DNA from: Streptomyces sp. NBC_00620
Lineage (GTDB): Bacteria; Actinomycetota; Actinomycetes; Streptomycetales; Streptomycetaceae
Assembly: GCF_026341825.1 (NCBI RefSeq)
Contig: NZ_JAPENY010000001.1
Location: 3,782,001 to 3,846,000 of the forward strand
DNA length: 64,000 nucleotides
Direction of reading: 5' to 3'
Numbering within the stretch: the stretch's first letter is position 1; each line of letters starts with the position of its first letter. The notes under the pieces were generated by a model that was not told the origin of the DNA, made no database searches, and saw only the letters and a program-made list of their open reading frames with translations. Below are positions 17,723 through 26,838 of the stretch, piece after piece. The position numbers and the translations under genes are program-made.

Positions 17723-18503
17723 ATGCCCGACATATCGCTGACCATGGTCGCCCTGCTCTGTACAGCCGCGCTCGCGGCGGGCTGGATCGACGCGGTGGTG
17801 CGGCGGCGGGCTGCTCCTGCTCCCCGCACTGCTGCTCGGCCTGCCGCCCGGTACCTCCGCCGCGTACGCGCTGGGCACCAACAAGGCGGTGGCGATCGTC
17901 GGCACGACGGGTGCGGCGGTGACGTACGCGCGCAAGGCGCCGGTGGACGTGGGCCTGGCCGTACGGATCGGGCTCGCGGCGCTCGCCGGTTCGACCGGGG
18001 GTGCGTTCGTCGCGGCGGGCCTGAGCACCGAGGTGCTGAAGCCGGTCGTCATGGTCATCCTGCTGGGCGTCGGGGCCTTCGTGATCCTCAAGCCCGCCTT
18101 CGGCACGGCGCCCTCGACCGCTCCGGTCTCCCCGCGCCGGATCCTCGCCGCGATCGGACTCGCGGGCCTCGGCATCGGCTTCTACGACGGGCTCATCGGC
18201 CCCGGCACCGGTACGTTCCTGGTGCTCGCCCTCACCGCGCTCCTCCACCTCGACCTGGTGACCGCCTCCGCCACCGCCAAGATCGTCAACTGCTGCACCA
18301 ACGCCGGCGCCCTCGCGACCTTCGCCTGGAAAGGCACGGTCCACTGGCAGCTGGCCGCGCTGATGGCCGTGTTCAACCTGGCGGGCGGGATGGTCGGGGC
18401 GCACACGGCGCTGAAGAAGGGGAGCGGGTTCGTGCGGGTGGTGCTGCTGACTGTGGTGTTCGCGTTGGTGGCGAATATGGGGTATCAGCAGTGGGTGGCG
18501 TAG
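17723..18503 (+). pseudogene. TauE/SafE family permease, frameshifted near 17800
   Basis: ATG 17723 opens MPDISLTMVALLCTAALAAG-WIDAVV, a typical TauE/SafE N-terminus. The frame then breaks in a G/C run at 17798-17804. The next frame continues exactly as the family expects: GGLLLLPALLLGLPPGTSAA, ALGTNKAVAIVGTTGAA, GFYDGLIGPGTG and ASATAKIVNCCTNAGALATF, to a stop at 18503. Two missing bases (or one extra) in the GGCGGCGGG run explain the break. The downstream part alone could start at ATG 17889 but would lose the first helices. This may be a true inactivating mutation or a sequencing error. Both halves retain permease sequence with several membrane segments. The gene diverges from the nitrite reductase operon. 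Confidence 0.8.
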
Positions 18504-18516
18504 TGGCGGCGGAGCA

Positions 18517-19596
18517 TCACTTCTTCAGTGTGATGGTGGATTCCCAGGCATCGCCGAACGCGTACGTTGTCCCGTCGGAGAACTGCCCGCTCTCCGTAGC
18601 CACGCCCTCGAGGCTGAGCTTCTCGCCCGGTGCGGACGACTGAAGGATGTTGCACACCTGCGGGACGGCGTTGACCGCGGTGTTCTTGACGTGGGTGATG
18701 ACGTCACCGGCGGCTACGCCCTCGCTGGCCGGAGAGTTGCTGTCCACGCTCTTCACGTAGAGACCGTCGATCTCCTTGTTGAGGAGACGCTTCTGAATCG
18801 CGTTCGCATCGGCCTGGTCGTTCTCGGAGAAGTAGTAGGCGAAGTTGGGGTCGGAAACCGAGACCAGTCCCTGCCATCCGGGATTGTTCTGGCCCTTTCC
18901 CTCGGCGAGGCCCTGGAGATGGGGCTGGGCGTGCTTGCTGCTGATGGAGTAGTACTGGCCCTCGGTGCCCGAGAGGCTGAACGAATTGATTCCGACGAGT
19001 TCCGCGTTGTCGTTGAGCAACGGGCCTCCGGAATTGCCCGCGTTGAGCGTTGCCGAATGCTGGACGGTGGACGGCAGATCGGGCGAGGAGGAGAAGCCCG
19101 TCGCGGCGACGTCGGGCGACTGGACCACGCCGGTGGTGAGCACGGCTTTCTGCTGACTGGCGTCGCCGGCCGCCTCCGGATAGCCGATCGCCGTCACTTC
19201 GTCACCCTGACCGAGTTCGCCGCTGTCGCCGAACTCGACCTGTTTCAGGTCCTCTTGCGGTGTGGAGAGTTTCACGACCGCCAGGTCCTCGCAGGGATCG
19301 CTGGCCATCAGCCGAACCGGCACGGGCCCACCGTCCGCGATGCGGACCTGGAGGGCGGTCTGGCCGGCGACCACGTGGGCATTGGTGAGGATGAGACCTT
19401 GTTCGGCGTCGTAGATGATCCCCGTACCACTCGACTCGTTACCGAGTACCTGAACGGTCGCCGGCGCCACCCGATCGAAGATCTCATCCGGAGACATGTC
19501 GTCGGCTCTTGCCTCCGTCGCGGTTGTCGCCGTGATACCGCCACTCAAAGCAATGGCTGACACGGCAGTGACGACCATTCTGGCAATCGGCCACAT
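18517..19596 (-). CDS. HtrA/DegP-like trypsin-fold serine protease with PDZ domain
   Basis: The 359-residue protein has a Sec signal peptide (residues 1-32, ending ARA-DD). The trypsin-like domain has His74 (TNAHVV), Asp104 (CEDLAVVKL) and Ser189 (GNSGGPL). A C-terminal PDZ-like part around residues 275-345 includes NSPASEGVAAGDVITHV. It probably degrades or processes misfolded or specific proteins outside the membrane. There is no transmembrane anchor after the signal, so it may be released or wall-associated. The gene precedes nothing downstream on its strand and converges on the TauE remnant with a 13-base gap. Confidence 0.9.
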   Translation of the reverse strand: MWPIARMVVTAVSAIALSGGITATTATEARADDMSPDEIFDRVAPATVQVLGNESSGTGIIYDAEQGLILTNAHVVAGQTALQVRIADGGPVPVRLMASDPCEDLAVVKLSTPQEDLKQVEFGDSGELGQGDEVTAIGYPEAAGDASQQKAVLTTGVVQSPDVAATGFSSSPDLPSTVQHSATLNAGNSGGPLLNDNAELVGINSFSLSGTEGQYYSISSKHAQPHLQGLAEGKGQNNPGWQGLVSVSDPNFAYYFSENDQADANAIQKRLLNKEIDGLYVKSVDSNSPASEGVAAGDVITHVKNTAVNAVPQVCNILQSSAPGEKLSLEGVATESGQFSDGTTYAFGDAWESTITLKK

Positions 19597-19710
19597 CAGG
19601 GCCTCCTAGCTCCCGGCCGAGGCGCCAACACTCAGGCCAGGGAAAAGAATCTGCCCTTTTTCAGCGTAATGCCGCCACCGACCTCTGTCGCGGCGAGAGA
19701 CCCCCGCCGG

Positions 19711-20358
19711 TCAGCCGTCGCGGCTGCCCGTCAGATGGGCGAAGACGACCACGTTCCCCTGGTATCCCGTCGACTTCGAGTACCCGCCGCCGCAGGTGAT
19801 GACGCGCAGCTCGGGTCGGTGCGCGGCGCCGTACACCTTCTCGTCGGGGAAGTCGTGGGCGTCGTACATCTCGACGGCGTCCACGGTGAAGACGGCCGTA
19901 CTGCTGTCACGGCGCTCCACCTCGATGTTGGTGCCCTTCTTGAGGGCGCCGAGGTCGTAGAAGACGGCGGGGCCCTCGGCGTTGTCGACGTGTCCGGCGA
20001 CGATGGCGGTGCCCTGCTCACCGGGGGTGGTGCCCGCCTCGTACCAGCCGGCGAGGTTCTTCTTCGCGGCGGGCGGGACGTCCAGGCTGCCCGGCGGGGT
20101 GAGGCCGAGGCCCATCAGGGGGGCGTTCACCTGGATCGAGGGGATGCGGATGCGGTCGGGCGGGGAGTGCGGAAGCGCGGGGGCCGCGGGTGACTCCTCC
20201 TTGAGCCGGTCGGTGCTGGCCTGCGCGGCCGACGGCTGGGGCGGCGCATGCGTCTCGGCGCCGCTGCGCAGCAGCCAGGCGCCGGAGCAGAGGGCGACGA
20301 CGGTGACGGAGGCTATCGCGATGTTGCCGACCTTGCTGACGTTGCTGAACCGGCGCAC
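19711..20358 (-). CDS. class F sortase
   Basis: The protein is 215 residues from GTG 20358, with GAGGAGG seven bases ahead. An N-terminal membrane anchor (residues 11-31) and a proline/serine linker precede the sortase domain (about 68-212). The active-site His is 123 in IVAGHVDN and the Cys is 189 in RVITCGGGY. The expected arginine is not obvious in the following GYQGNVVVFA strand. Class F enzymes are actinobacterial sortases joining substrates to the cell surface. The gene follows its likely partner (20545-21063) on the same strand. Confidence 0.9.
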   Translation of the reverse strand: MRRFSNVSKVGNIAIASVTVVALCSGAWLLRSGAETHAPPQPSAAQASTDRLKEESPAAPALPHSPPDRIRIPSIQVNAPLMGLGLTPPGSLDVPPAAKKNLAGWYEAGTTPGEQGTAIVAGHVDNAEGPAVFYDLGALKKGTNIEVERRDSSTAVFTVDAVEMYDAHDFPDEKVYGAAHRPELRVITCGGGYSKSTGYQGNVVVFAHLTGSRDG

Positions 20359-20395
20359 GCGGGCCTCCTCTCTGGGTCCGGTTCTGGTCTGGGTT

Positions 20396-20427
20396 CGGTT
20401 GTGTACGGGCCCGGTTGTGTACGGGCC
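20396..20427. repeat. 16-bp tandem duplication between sortase and partner genes
   Basis: CGGTTGTGTACGGGCC occurs twice in direct succession (20396-20411 and 20412-20427), followed by a broken third start CGGTGTG. It lies 38 bases ahead of the sortase start. No function is known. Confidence 0.7.
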
Positions 20428-20456
20428 CGGTGTGCAGGGGTCGATCTGTTTCGGGT

Positions 20457-20507
20457 CCCCTTCCCCCTCCGGGCCGCGAGGGGCGTCGGGCCACGGAGGG
20501 GGAGGGG
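20457..20507 (-). terminator. GC-rich hairpin between sortase partner and sortase
   Basis: The arm at 20457-20471 (CCCCTTCCCCCTCCG) pairs with 20494-20507 (CGGAGGGGGAGGGG), with one bulged base. It is 38 bases past the stop of the partner gene. It would partly or fully end transcription before the sortase gene. Confidence 0.65.
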
Positions 20508-20544
20508 ACTGCGGTACCGGCGGACGGACAGCGGAGGGTGTCCG

Positions 20545-21063
20545 TCAGATCCCGTCGCCTCTCGCCCGGCGATGCAGGAGCCAGGTACCGCCCGCGGCTG
20601 CGACGGCCAGGGCCGCCACTCCTGCCGCGGTCTGCACGGGGTCGGGGCCGAGTGCGCCGCCGACCCCCGTCTTCACATGTCCGCGCGGATGGATCTGTTC
20701 GCGCGTGGAGGTCAGGGTCACCATCAGGTCGCCCGTGACCTGCCGGCCGCCGGTGCACTTCGCGACGATCTCGTACGTCCCCGGCTGCGCGCTCGGCGGC
20801 ACCCGGAACTGCCCGATCACGTCCTGCTCGTGCGCGCTGGGGGCCAGCGTGAACGAGCCCGCGCCCACCGCGCTTGCGTCGCCCGCGGCGGTGCCGTCCG
20901 CACCGCACGCCGACGTGTTCACCGTGACGTCACCGCCGGGCACGACGGTGGACGGGTACACCTCGAGGCTGCCGGCGTCCCCGCTGTACGCGGGCGCGGC
21001 GGCGAGGCCCGCGGCGGCGACGGCGAGCGCGGTACCGGTCACCAGACGGGCTGTGCGTCGCAT
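20545..21063 (-). CDS. exported membrane-anchored partner of class F sortase
   Basis: The 172-residue product starts at ATG 21063, just after a GGAGG-type site. It has a signal peptide (residues 1-24), a beta-rich Ig-like exported domain and a C-terminal hydrophobic helix (about 144-164) with a basic tail HRRARGDGI. There is no LPxTG. Just before the helix is VKTGVGG (residues 130-136), which stands where a sorting motif would be. Proteins of this build commonly sit beside class F sortase genes in Streptomyces. Whether it is the substrate is inference. Confidence 0.75.
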   Translation of the reverse strand: MRRTARLVTGTALAVAAAGLAAAPAYSGDAGSLEVYPSTVVPGGDVTVNTSACGADGTAAGDASAVGAGSFTLAPSAHEQDVIGQFRVPPSAQPGTYEIVAKCTGGRQVTGDLMVTLTSTREQIHPRGHVKTGVGGALGPDPVQTAAGVAALAVAAAGGTWLLHRRARGDGI

Positions 21064-21175
21064 GGTTGCTTGCTCCTCCGAGGGGGCGCGGCCGGCGACA
21101 CCCCCAAGCGCCGCTGGATCGGTCGTGCCCCTGCCCTTCCGAGGTAAGTGGCACATGGCCGGGCGCGCTTCCTGA

Positions 21176-21207
21176 TGACACGTCAGAAATGATGTGAACG
21201 GGTGTCA
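21176..21207. promoter_or_regulatory. inverted repeat upstream of sortase partner
   Basis: TGACAC (21176-21181) and GTGTCA (21202-21207) are inverted 20 bases apart, and TGACACGTCA is itself palindromic. They lie about 115 bases before the partner gene start. A regulator site is possible, but nothing specific was recognised. Confidence 0.35.
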
Positions 21208-21448
21208 GACGGGAGCGCCGGGAGGGTTGGATCGGCGGCATTCCGGCAGGTCACCGGGGTGTGGGTGGTGCGTCGCGGAAAAGAACCCGAAGGGTGTGGG
21301 GTGGGGGTGTGAACGGGTGATCGGGGGTGGAGGGGCGGTGGGGTCAGGGCGGGGGCGCCCGGCCGGGCAAGGTGACGTCGGCCGGAGTCCGGTGGTGGCG
21401 GCGTCCGCGGGGCGCGGCCCGCGCGGGCGTCTGCGGCCTATGCCGTCG

Positions 21449-21520
21449 GTGCCGCTCGCGCTGCTCGTGCCGCTCGCGCTGCTCGTGCCGCTCGCGCTGC
21501 TCGTGCCGCTCGCGCTGCCC
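21449..21520. repeat. 18-bp tandem repeats in a gene-poor stretch
   Basis: GTGCCGCTCGCGCTGCTC occurs three times perfectly and once with one change, in direct succession, and decays into similar sequence up to about 21620. The surrounding 21208-21662 holds no gene I can support. Both strands are open across the repeat, but the translations are low complexity (VPLALL on plus; serine, glycine and threonine on minus) without a clear start. Confidence 0.75.
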
Positions 21521-21662
21521 GTGCTGCTCACGCCGCCTGCGCTGCTCATGCTGCCCGTACCGCTCATGCCGCTCACGCCGTCTGCGCCGCCCTTCCCGTC
21601 CGCACCGCCCGCCCCACCCATGCCGCCCGCGCTGCCGGCTTGACCTCGACAAAGGTTGAGGT

Positions 21663-22349
21663 ATGAGGCTGTGCGTCATGAAGACAGCCACAGCTGATTC
21701 CACCGCCACCGCTCCCACCGCCACCGCGGCTGACGCCCCCGCCCCTGGCAGCGCCCCCGCCCCTCTCCCGGAACCCGACCCCCCTGTACGTCTCACCCTC
21801 GTCGTAGGCAGCAACCGCGAGGGCCGATTCGGTCCCGTCGTGGCCGACTGGCTGCTCAGCCGGATCCGCGAACGCGACGACTTCCTCCCCGAGGTCGTCG
21901 ACGTCGCCTCGGTCCAGCTCCCCACGACGTTCTCCGCGAGCTCCGAGGCGGCCGACGAGCTGGCCAAGGTGACCCCGGCCCTCGCCGCCGCCGACGCGTT
22001 CGTCGTGCTCACGCCCGAGTACAACCACTCCTTCCCCGCGGGCCTGAAGAACCTGATCGACTGGCACTACACCGAGTGGCGCGCCAAGCCCGTGGCCCTC
22101 GTCTCCTACGGCGGCCTCGCCGGAGGCCTCCGTGCCGCCGAACACCTCCGCCAGGTCTTCGCCGAACTCCACGCCGTCACGGTGCGCGACACGGTGTCGT
22201 TCCACGGCGCGGGCGCCTCGTTCGACGAGGAGGGGAAGCCTCGGGACACCGCGGGCCCGGCGGCGGCAGCGGATGTGATGCTGGATCAGCTTGCCTGGTG
22301 GGCAAGGGCGTTGAGGGAGGCGAAGAAGAAGCACCCCTACGTCGGGTGA
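21663..22349 (+). CDS. NADPH-dependent FMN reductase
   Basis: The 228-residue protein starts at ATG 21663 with AAAGG eight bases upstream; ATG 21678 is an alternative. After an unusual alanine/proline/threonine-rich leader of about 40 residues comes the flavodoxin-like core: LTLVVGSNREGRFGPVVADW, then VVLTPEYNHSFPAGLKNLIDW and VSYGGLAGGLRAAEHLR. It would reduce FMN, azo dyes or quinones with NADPH in the cytoplasm. It converges on the S9 peptidase gene with a 16-base gap. Confidence 0.92.
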   Translation: MRLCVMKTATADSTATAPTATAADAPAPGSAPAPLPEPDPPVRLTLVVGSNREGRFGPVVADWLLSRIRERDDFLPEVVDVASVQLPTTFSASSEAADELAKVTPALAAADAFVVLTPEYNHSFPAGLKNLIDWHYTEWRAKPVALVSYGGLAGGLRAAEHLRQVFAELHAVTVRDTVSFHGAGASFDEEGKPRDTAGPAAAADVMLDQLAWWARALREAKKKHPYVG

Positions 22350-22365
22350 GGCGCCCACTCGTCGA

Positions 22366-24417
22366 TCACCGGGGAGGCACGCCCAAGTTCCGCTGATAGA
22401 ACCGCACTTGGTGCCACAGCAGTTCCTCGGTGATCGGCGTTCCCATCGCCTGATGCCCGACACCGGGCAGGAGCAGCAGCTCGTGCGGGCGCCCGGCGGC
22501 CAGCAGGGCGCTGGACAGGCGCAGGGTGTTGGCCGGGTGGACGTTGGTGTCGGCGAGGCCGTGCATCAGGAGCAGTGGCCGGGTGAGCCGAGGCGCGGCG
22601 CGCAGCAGCGAGTCGGTCTCGTACCGCGCCGGGAACTCGTCGGGATGGCCGAGGAACCGCTCGCGCCAGTGGGCGTGGTAGAGCCGCTGGTCGGTGACGC
22701 CCGCCCCGGCGACCGAGGCGTGGAAGACGTCCGGGCGGCGCAGTACGGCGAGCGCGGCGAGGGCGCCGCCGAAGGACCAGCCGCGGATACCGACGCGACC
22801 CGGGTCGAGGTCGGCGTGGAGCCGGGCGGCCTCGTGCAGCGCGGCCACCTGGTCCTCGAGCACCGGTCCGAACAGGTCGCCGTGGACCTCGCGTTCCCAG
22901 TCGGGCCCGCGCCCCGGAGTGCCGCGCCCGTCGGTCACCAGAACCGCGAAGCCCTGCTCGGCGAACCACTGCGCCACGAGCGACCGCCACTCCAGTTCGG
23001 CGGTGACCCGCTGTCTGCCCGCCCCGCCGTACGGGTCGAGGAGGACCGGCAGCCGCCCGCTGCCCGGCCGGTGCCAGGACGGGAGATGGAGTACGGCGCG
23101 CAGTTCGCGGGGTCCGAGCACGAGCCGCGTCGCGTGTACGTCGAGCACCGGCCGCTCGGCCAACGAGTCGATGGGGAGGGCCGGTTGGCCCTCCCGCAGT
23201 ACAGCGGTCCGCCCGCCCGGCCGGTCCGCACACCGGGCGACCCGGACCAGGGTCCCGCCGTGGCGCACACCGGAGTGCACCCCTGGCTCGACGCTCAGCC
23301 GCCGCAGGCCGCCGGCGGCCGGGTACGTCCACAGGTGGGTCTCGGCCGGATCTTCGGACGCGGTGAACAGCAGGTCGTCGCCCTCGATGCCGAGCACGGC
23401 CCGCAGCTGAAGCCGGGGTGGTGTGACGGTCGTTCCGCCAACCGTCAGATACCTGGTGCCGCGCAGATCGGCGTGTGCGACGACGGCGCCGGAGCCGGTG
23501 CGCGCGGGCAGGCCGGGGATCAGCTGCACCCAGCGCTCGTCGCGCTGTTCGTTCAGCACTCTCGTCCGGCCGCGGGCCGGGTCGATCCCGAGAAAGCGGA
23601 CCGTGCGCTGGTCACGGGACTGCACGACGGCGTACGGGCCGTGGGCGTCCCACCCGGCGCCCACCACGTACTCGAACGCCCGCCGGTCCCAACGCACTTC
23701 GGTCCGTGACCCGCCCTCGGCCCCCGCGATCCACAGCGTCACCTCGGCGTTGGCCCTTCCGGCCGCCGCGTAGCGCACGGCGCGCGGAGGCTTGGCGGGC
23801 TCGGCCGGGTCGGTGATGTGCCAGAGCTCGACCGCCGCGGAATCCGTGCGCGCGACCAGCAGCTGTTCGCCGTCCGGCGCCCACCAGTACCCGCGCGGAC
23901 CGTCCGTCGACGTGGCGCCCGTGTGCTCACCGACCCCGTACGTGACATCCGGCCCGTCGGGCGCCAGGACCGCCCGGTCCCCGGTCCCGTCGGCCTCGGT
24001 CATCCGCAGGGCGCCGCCGCATGCGTACGCGATCCGCCGTCCGGTGGGATCGGGCCGGGGGTCGGTCACCGGACCCTCGACGGGTGCCCGCCGGGCCCGG
24101 CCGCCGCCGGTGTCCACCGTCCACAACCCACCGGCCAGTGAGAAGGCGACCAGCCCGGCGGCGGCCCGGTCGGTGGCATAGGCCTCGATCCCGATCGCCT
24201 GCCCGGGCGCGTCGACCAGCTTCGCGGGATCCGCGAGCAGGCGCTCCGTCCCGGAGGCGAGGTCCAGCGCCCACAGACAGGCGACGGGATCGTCACCCGC
24301 GCGACTGCGCAGGAACAGCACGGCCGATCCGTCCGGCGTCACCGTGAACCGTTCGGGGACGCCGAGCTCGAAGCGTCGCGTGCGGACGAGTTGGCCGGGC
24401 AGGGAGATCGTCGCCAT
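22366..24417 (-). CDS. S9 family prolyl oligopeptidase / dipeptidyl peptidase IV-like
   Basis: The 683-residue protein starts at ATG 24417 (MATISLPGQLV). The frame is open another 143 codons, but that part overlaps the divergent promoter region and has unrelated composition. The N-terminal half is a beta-propeller (FTVTPDGSAVLFLRSRAG, YWWAPDGEQLLVARTD). The alpha/beta hydrolase half has the nucleophile in GWSFGGALA, the Asp in HGLADTNVHP and the His in PGVGHQAMG. No signal peptide is seen, so it is likely cytoplasmic and cleaves peptides, possibly after proline. Length suits the S9B/S9C group. Confidence 0.92.
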   Translation of the reverse strand: MATISLPGQLVRTRRFELGVPERFTVTPDGSAVLFLRSRAGDDPVACLWALDLASGTERLLADPAKLVDAPGQAIGIEAYATDRAAAGLVAFSLAGGLWTVDTGGGRARRAPVEGPVTDPRPDPTGRRIAYACGGALRMTEADGTGDRAVLAPDGPDVTYGVGEHTGATSTDGPRGYWWAPDGEQLLVARTDSAAVELWHITDPAEPAKPPRAVRYAAAGRANAEVTLWIAGAEGGSRTEVRWDRRAFEYVVGAGWDAHGPYAVVQSRDQRTVRFLGIDPARGRTRVLNEQRDERWVQLIPGLPARTGSGAVVAHADLRGTRYLTVGGTTVTPPRLQLRAVLGIEGDDLLFTASEDPAETHLWTYPAAGGLRRLSVEPGVHSGVRHGGTLVRVARCADRPGGRTAVLREGQPALPIDSLAERPVLDVHATRLVLGPRELRAVLHLPSWHRPGSGRLPVLLDPYGGAGRQRVTAELEWRSLVAQWFAEQGFAVLVTDGRGTPGRGPDWEREVHGDLFGPVLEDQVAALHEAARLHADLDPGRVGIRGWSFGGALAALAVLRRPDVFHASVAGAGVTDQRLYHAHWRERFLGHPDEFPARYETDSLLRAAPRLTRPLLLMHGLADTNVHPANTLRLSSALLAAGRPHELLLLPGVGHQAMGTPITEELLWHQVRFYQRNLGVPPR

Positions 24418-24555
24418 GCCTGGCTTCCTGCCCCGGCCCAACCGACTCAAACAGGTGTTCGAAATGATGGCCGTCCGGGGGTGTTGCCGAGTGCACCGTC
24501 GGCCGGGTGGGCAGGGCCATGGTGAGGCGTCGAGGGCGTTCATAGTGTCGTCGGC

Positions 24556-25572
24556 ATGGCTGATGACGGACGTAACGACAGCACGGACAACACCATGGGC
24601 ACGGCTCCGGAATCCGCGGGGCTCTCGCGGAGGCGCGCGCTGTGGGGGCTGGCGGCGGGCGGTTCCGCGCTCGCCCTCGGCGCGGGTGCGGGGACGGTGA
24701 GCGCGGCCGGGGGGCGCGGTAGCGGCAGGGTGAGTACGTACGTTCTGGTGCACGGCACGCACAGTGCCGGTGCCTTCTGGAGCGCGATCGGCAGGGAACT
24801 GGCGCTGCGCGGCCACCGCGTCGTCGCGGTGGACCAACCGCTGCACGGCGCCGAGGAGTTCGTGCCACAGGCGTACCAGACGCAGGACCCGGCCGCCCTC
24901 GCGACGGAACCCTCACCGGTCGCCGCGCTCACCCTTGACGACTTCGAGCGGCGCGTCACGGATGCCGTACGCCGTGCCGCGCGGCTCGGCGGGCCCGTGG
25001 TGCTGGTCGGGCACAGCATGGGCGGTCTCTCGGTCAGCAGGGTCGCCGACGCCGTCCCCGAACTCCTCGCGCACATCTGCTACATGGCCGCCTTCTGCCC
25101 GAGTCGCAGCATGCCGTCCCTGAACGACTGCGCGGCCTCGCCCGAAGGGCAGCACTCCATCAGTCCGCTGGAGCAGGTCATCGGGGACCCCGGGAAACTG
25201 GGTGTGCTGCGGCTCAACTGGCGTACCAGCAGCCGTCGTGACCTCGCGGTGTTCAAGGAGATGATCTGCGCGGACCGCACGGACGCCGAGTTCCTGCGGG
25301 TGCTGGGGGGCATGCAGACGGACGAGTCGATGACGGCGTACGAGGGCCGGGCCGTCGGGCGGGCCGGCACCTGGGGGCGGATCCCCCGCACGTATCTGCG
25401 GTTCGGCAAGGACAGGACCATTGCCCCCGAGCTCCAGGACCGCATGATCGCGGAGGCCGACCAACTCACCCCGGGCAACCGCTTCACGGTCCACAACTTC
25501 CCCGGCGCCGGCCACCTCGGCCCCTCGGACCCGGCACGCGTGACGGACCTCCTGCACGGTCTGTCGCGGTAG
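24556..25572 (+). CDS. Tat-exported alpha/beta hydrolase
   Basis: The protein has 338 residues. A twin-arginine signal (LSRRRALWGLAAGGSALALG) ends near residue 50. The hydrolase core begins TYVLVHGTHSAGAFW, with the nucleophile Ser in VLVGHSMGGLS and a C-terminal GAGHLGPSDP histidine. This matches esterase/lipase-type AB-hydrolases (RsbQ/salicylate esterase-like group). The substrate is unknown. It diverges from the S9 peptidase gene. Confidence 0.88.
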   Translation: MADDGRNDSTDNTMGTAPESAGLSRRRALWGLAAGGSALALGAGAGTVSAAGGRGSGRVSTYVLVHGTHSAGAFWSAIGRELALRGHRVVAVDQPLHGAEEFVPQAYQTQDPAALATEPSPVAALTLDDFERRVTDAVRRAARLGGPVVLVGHSMGGLSVSRVADAVPELLAHICYMAAFCPSRSMPSLNDCAASPEGQHSISPLEQVIGDPGKLGVLRLNWRTSSRRDLAVFKEMICADRTDAEFLRVLGGMQTDESMTAYEGRAVGRAGTWGRIPRTYLRFGKDRTIAPELQDRMIAEADQLTPGNRFTVHNFPGAGHLGPSDPARVTDLLHGLSR

Positions 25573-25643
25573 CCGCCGGAGCTCAACTGCCGCTCGGGGG
25601 CCCGGATCACACTCCTGACGTCGTCCTATAGGCTCCCGTTCTC

Positions 25644-26807
25644 ATGGAGACGGGGGACCCGGGCCACGGTCGGCGGCCGTGGCACGAGCGGCCGGGCAGG
25701 CATCGTACGACTGTGGCGCTGATCGCCGGGGCGGCCGGACTGGCCGTCCTGGGCGCCGTGTTCGTGCTTCTGCCGGGTGTGGTGGTCGACCACGATCTCG
25801 CCGGGGCGAGCGTCGACCCGAAGGACCGGCTGAGCGCGGTGAACTCCGTCCGTACGACACTTCTGCAGGTCGTCGGAGGCCTGGTCGTGCTGTTCGGGGC
25901 GTACGCCACGTGGCGGCAACTGCGGGTGAGCCAGGAGGGTTTGCGTGCCACGCAGGAGGGCTACGTCACCGACCGGTTCACCCGGGCGGTCGACCAACTC
26001 GGCAGCGACAAGCTGGATGTGCGCATCGGCGGGCTGCACGCGCTGTGGCGGATAGCGGAGCAGTCCGGCCGGGACCGCGAGGCCATCATCTCGATCCAGG
26101 CCGCGTATCTGCGTACGCATCTGCCGTGGCCGCCCACCGGACCGGAGTCACCCGCGGCGGACGCACCCATCAACGACGTGGCACCCCTCGAAACCCGCGC
26201 CGCCGACACCCAGGTGGCCCTGACCGCGCTCGGCGTGCTGTGCCAACACCGGGAGAATTCCTGGGTCAACGTCAGCGCCACCGACCTGCGACGGGCCGAC
26301 TGCGACGGGCTGTGGCTGCACGAGGTCAACCTCGACCGCGCCTGTATGGAGGCGGCGGGTCTCTACCACGCCAATCTGACCCAGGCGTCGCTGGTCTCGG
26401 TGAACCTGCGGCATGCCGACATGAAGACCGCGATTGTCCGCCGTGCCCGCTGCGTGCTGGCCGATCTGCGGGGTGCGCGGCTGGTTGAAACCGACCTGCG
26501 TGACGCCGACTTCACCGAGGCCGATCTGCGCGAGGCGAACCTTCGCAAGGCCGACGCCCGGAGCACGGTCTTTCGCCGTGCCGACCTGCGCCTGGCCGAC
26601 CTGCGCGGCACCGACCTGAGCACGGCCGACCTGGCCGAAGCACGCCTGACGGGCGCTCTGGCCAGCGAACACACCCGCTGGCCCACCGGCTTCGACCACT
26701 CGGCCGCCGGTGTCATCGACTCCGAGGATCCGGGCCCCGAGCCCTCCCCGCTGCTCCAGCCGCCGGCGATGTCCGGGCAGAAACCGCCGCTGCGTTCCCT
26801 GGCGTGA
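25644..26807 (+). CDS. membrane protein with pentapeptide repeats
   Basis: The 387-residue protein has two N-terminal transmembrane helices (about 24-46 and 72-90), a linker, and a pentapeptide-repeat domain from about residue 215 to 345. The A(D/N)LRxA pattern is clear in VNLRHADMKTAIVRRA, TEADLREANLRKADARS and LADLRGTDLSTADL. Such domains form a right-handed beta-helix and act as protein interaction surfaces. This two-helix build is frequent in Streptomyces and of unknown role. No strong ribosome binding site was seen. Confidence 0.85.
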   Translation: METGDPGHGRRPWHERPGRHRTTVALIAGAAGLAVLGAVFVLLPGVVVDHDLAGASVDPKDRLSAVNSVRTTLLQVVGGLVVLFGAYATWRQLRVSQEGLRATQEGYVTDRFTRAVDQLGSDKLDVRIGGLHALWRIAEQSGRDREAIISIQAAYLRTHLPWPPTGPESPAADAPINDVAPLETRAADTQVALTALGVLCQHRENSWVNVSATDLRRADCDGLWLHEVNLDRACMEAAGLYHANLTQASLVSVNLRHADMKTAIVRRARCVLADLRGARLVETDLRDADFTEADLREANLRKADARSTVFRRADLRLADLRGTDLSTADLAEARLTGALASEHTRWPTGFDHSAAGVIDSEDPGPEPSPLLQPPAMSGQKPPLRSLA

Positions 26808-26838
26808 CCAGGTGTGCTGTCGTCCCTGAGTGGGGCAG

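Noticed and set aside
21205..21621. 138-codon minus-strand Ser/Gly/Thr-rich frame
   Set aside because: Generated mainly by the 18-bp repeat. No signal peptide, no binding site and an incoherent second half.
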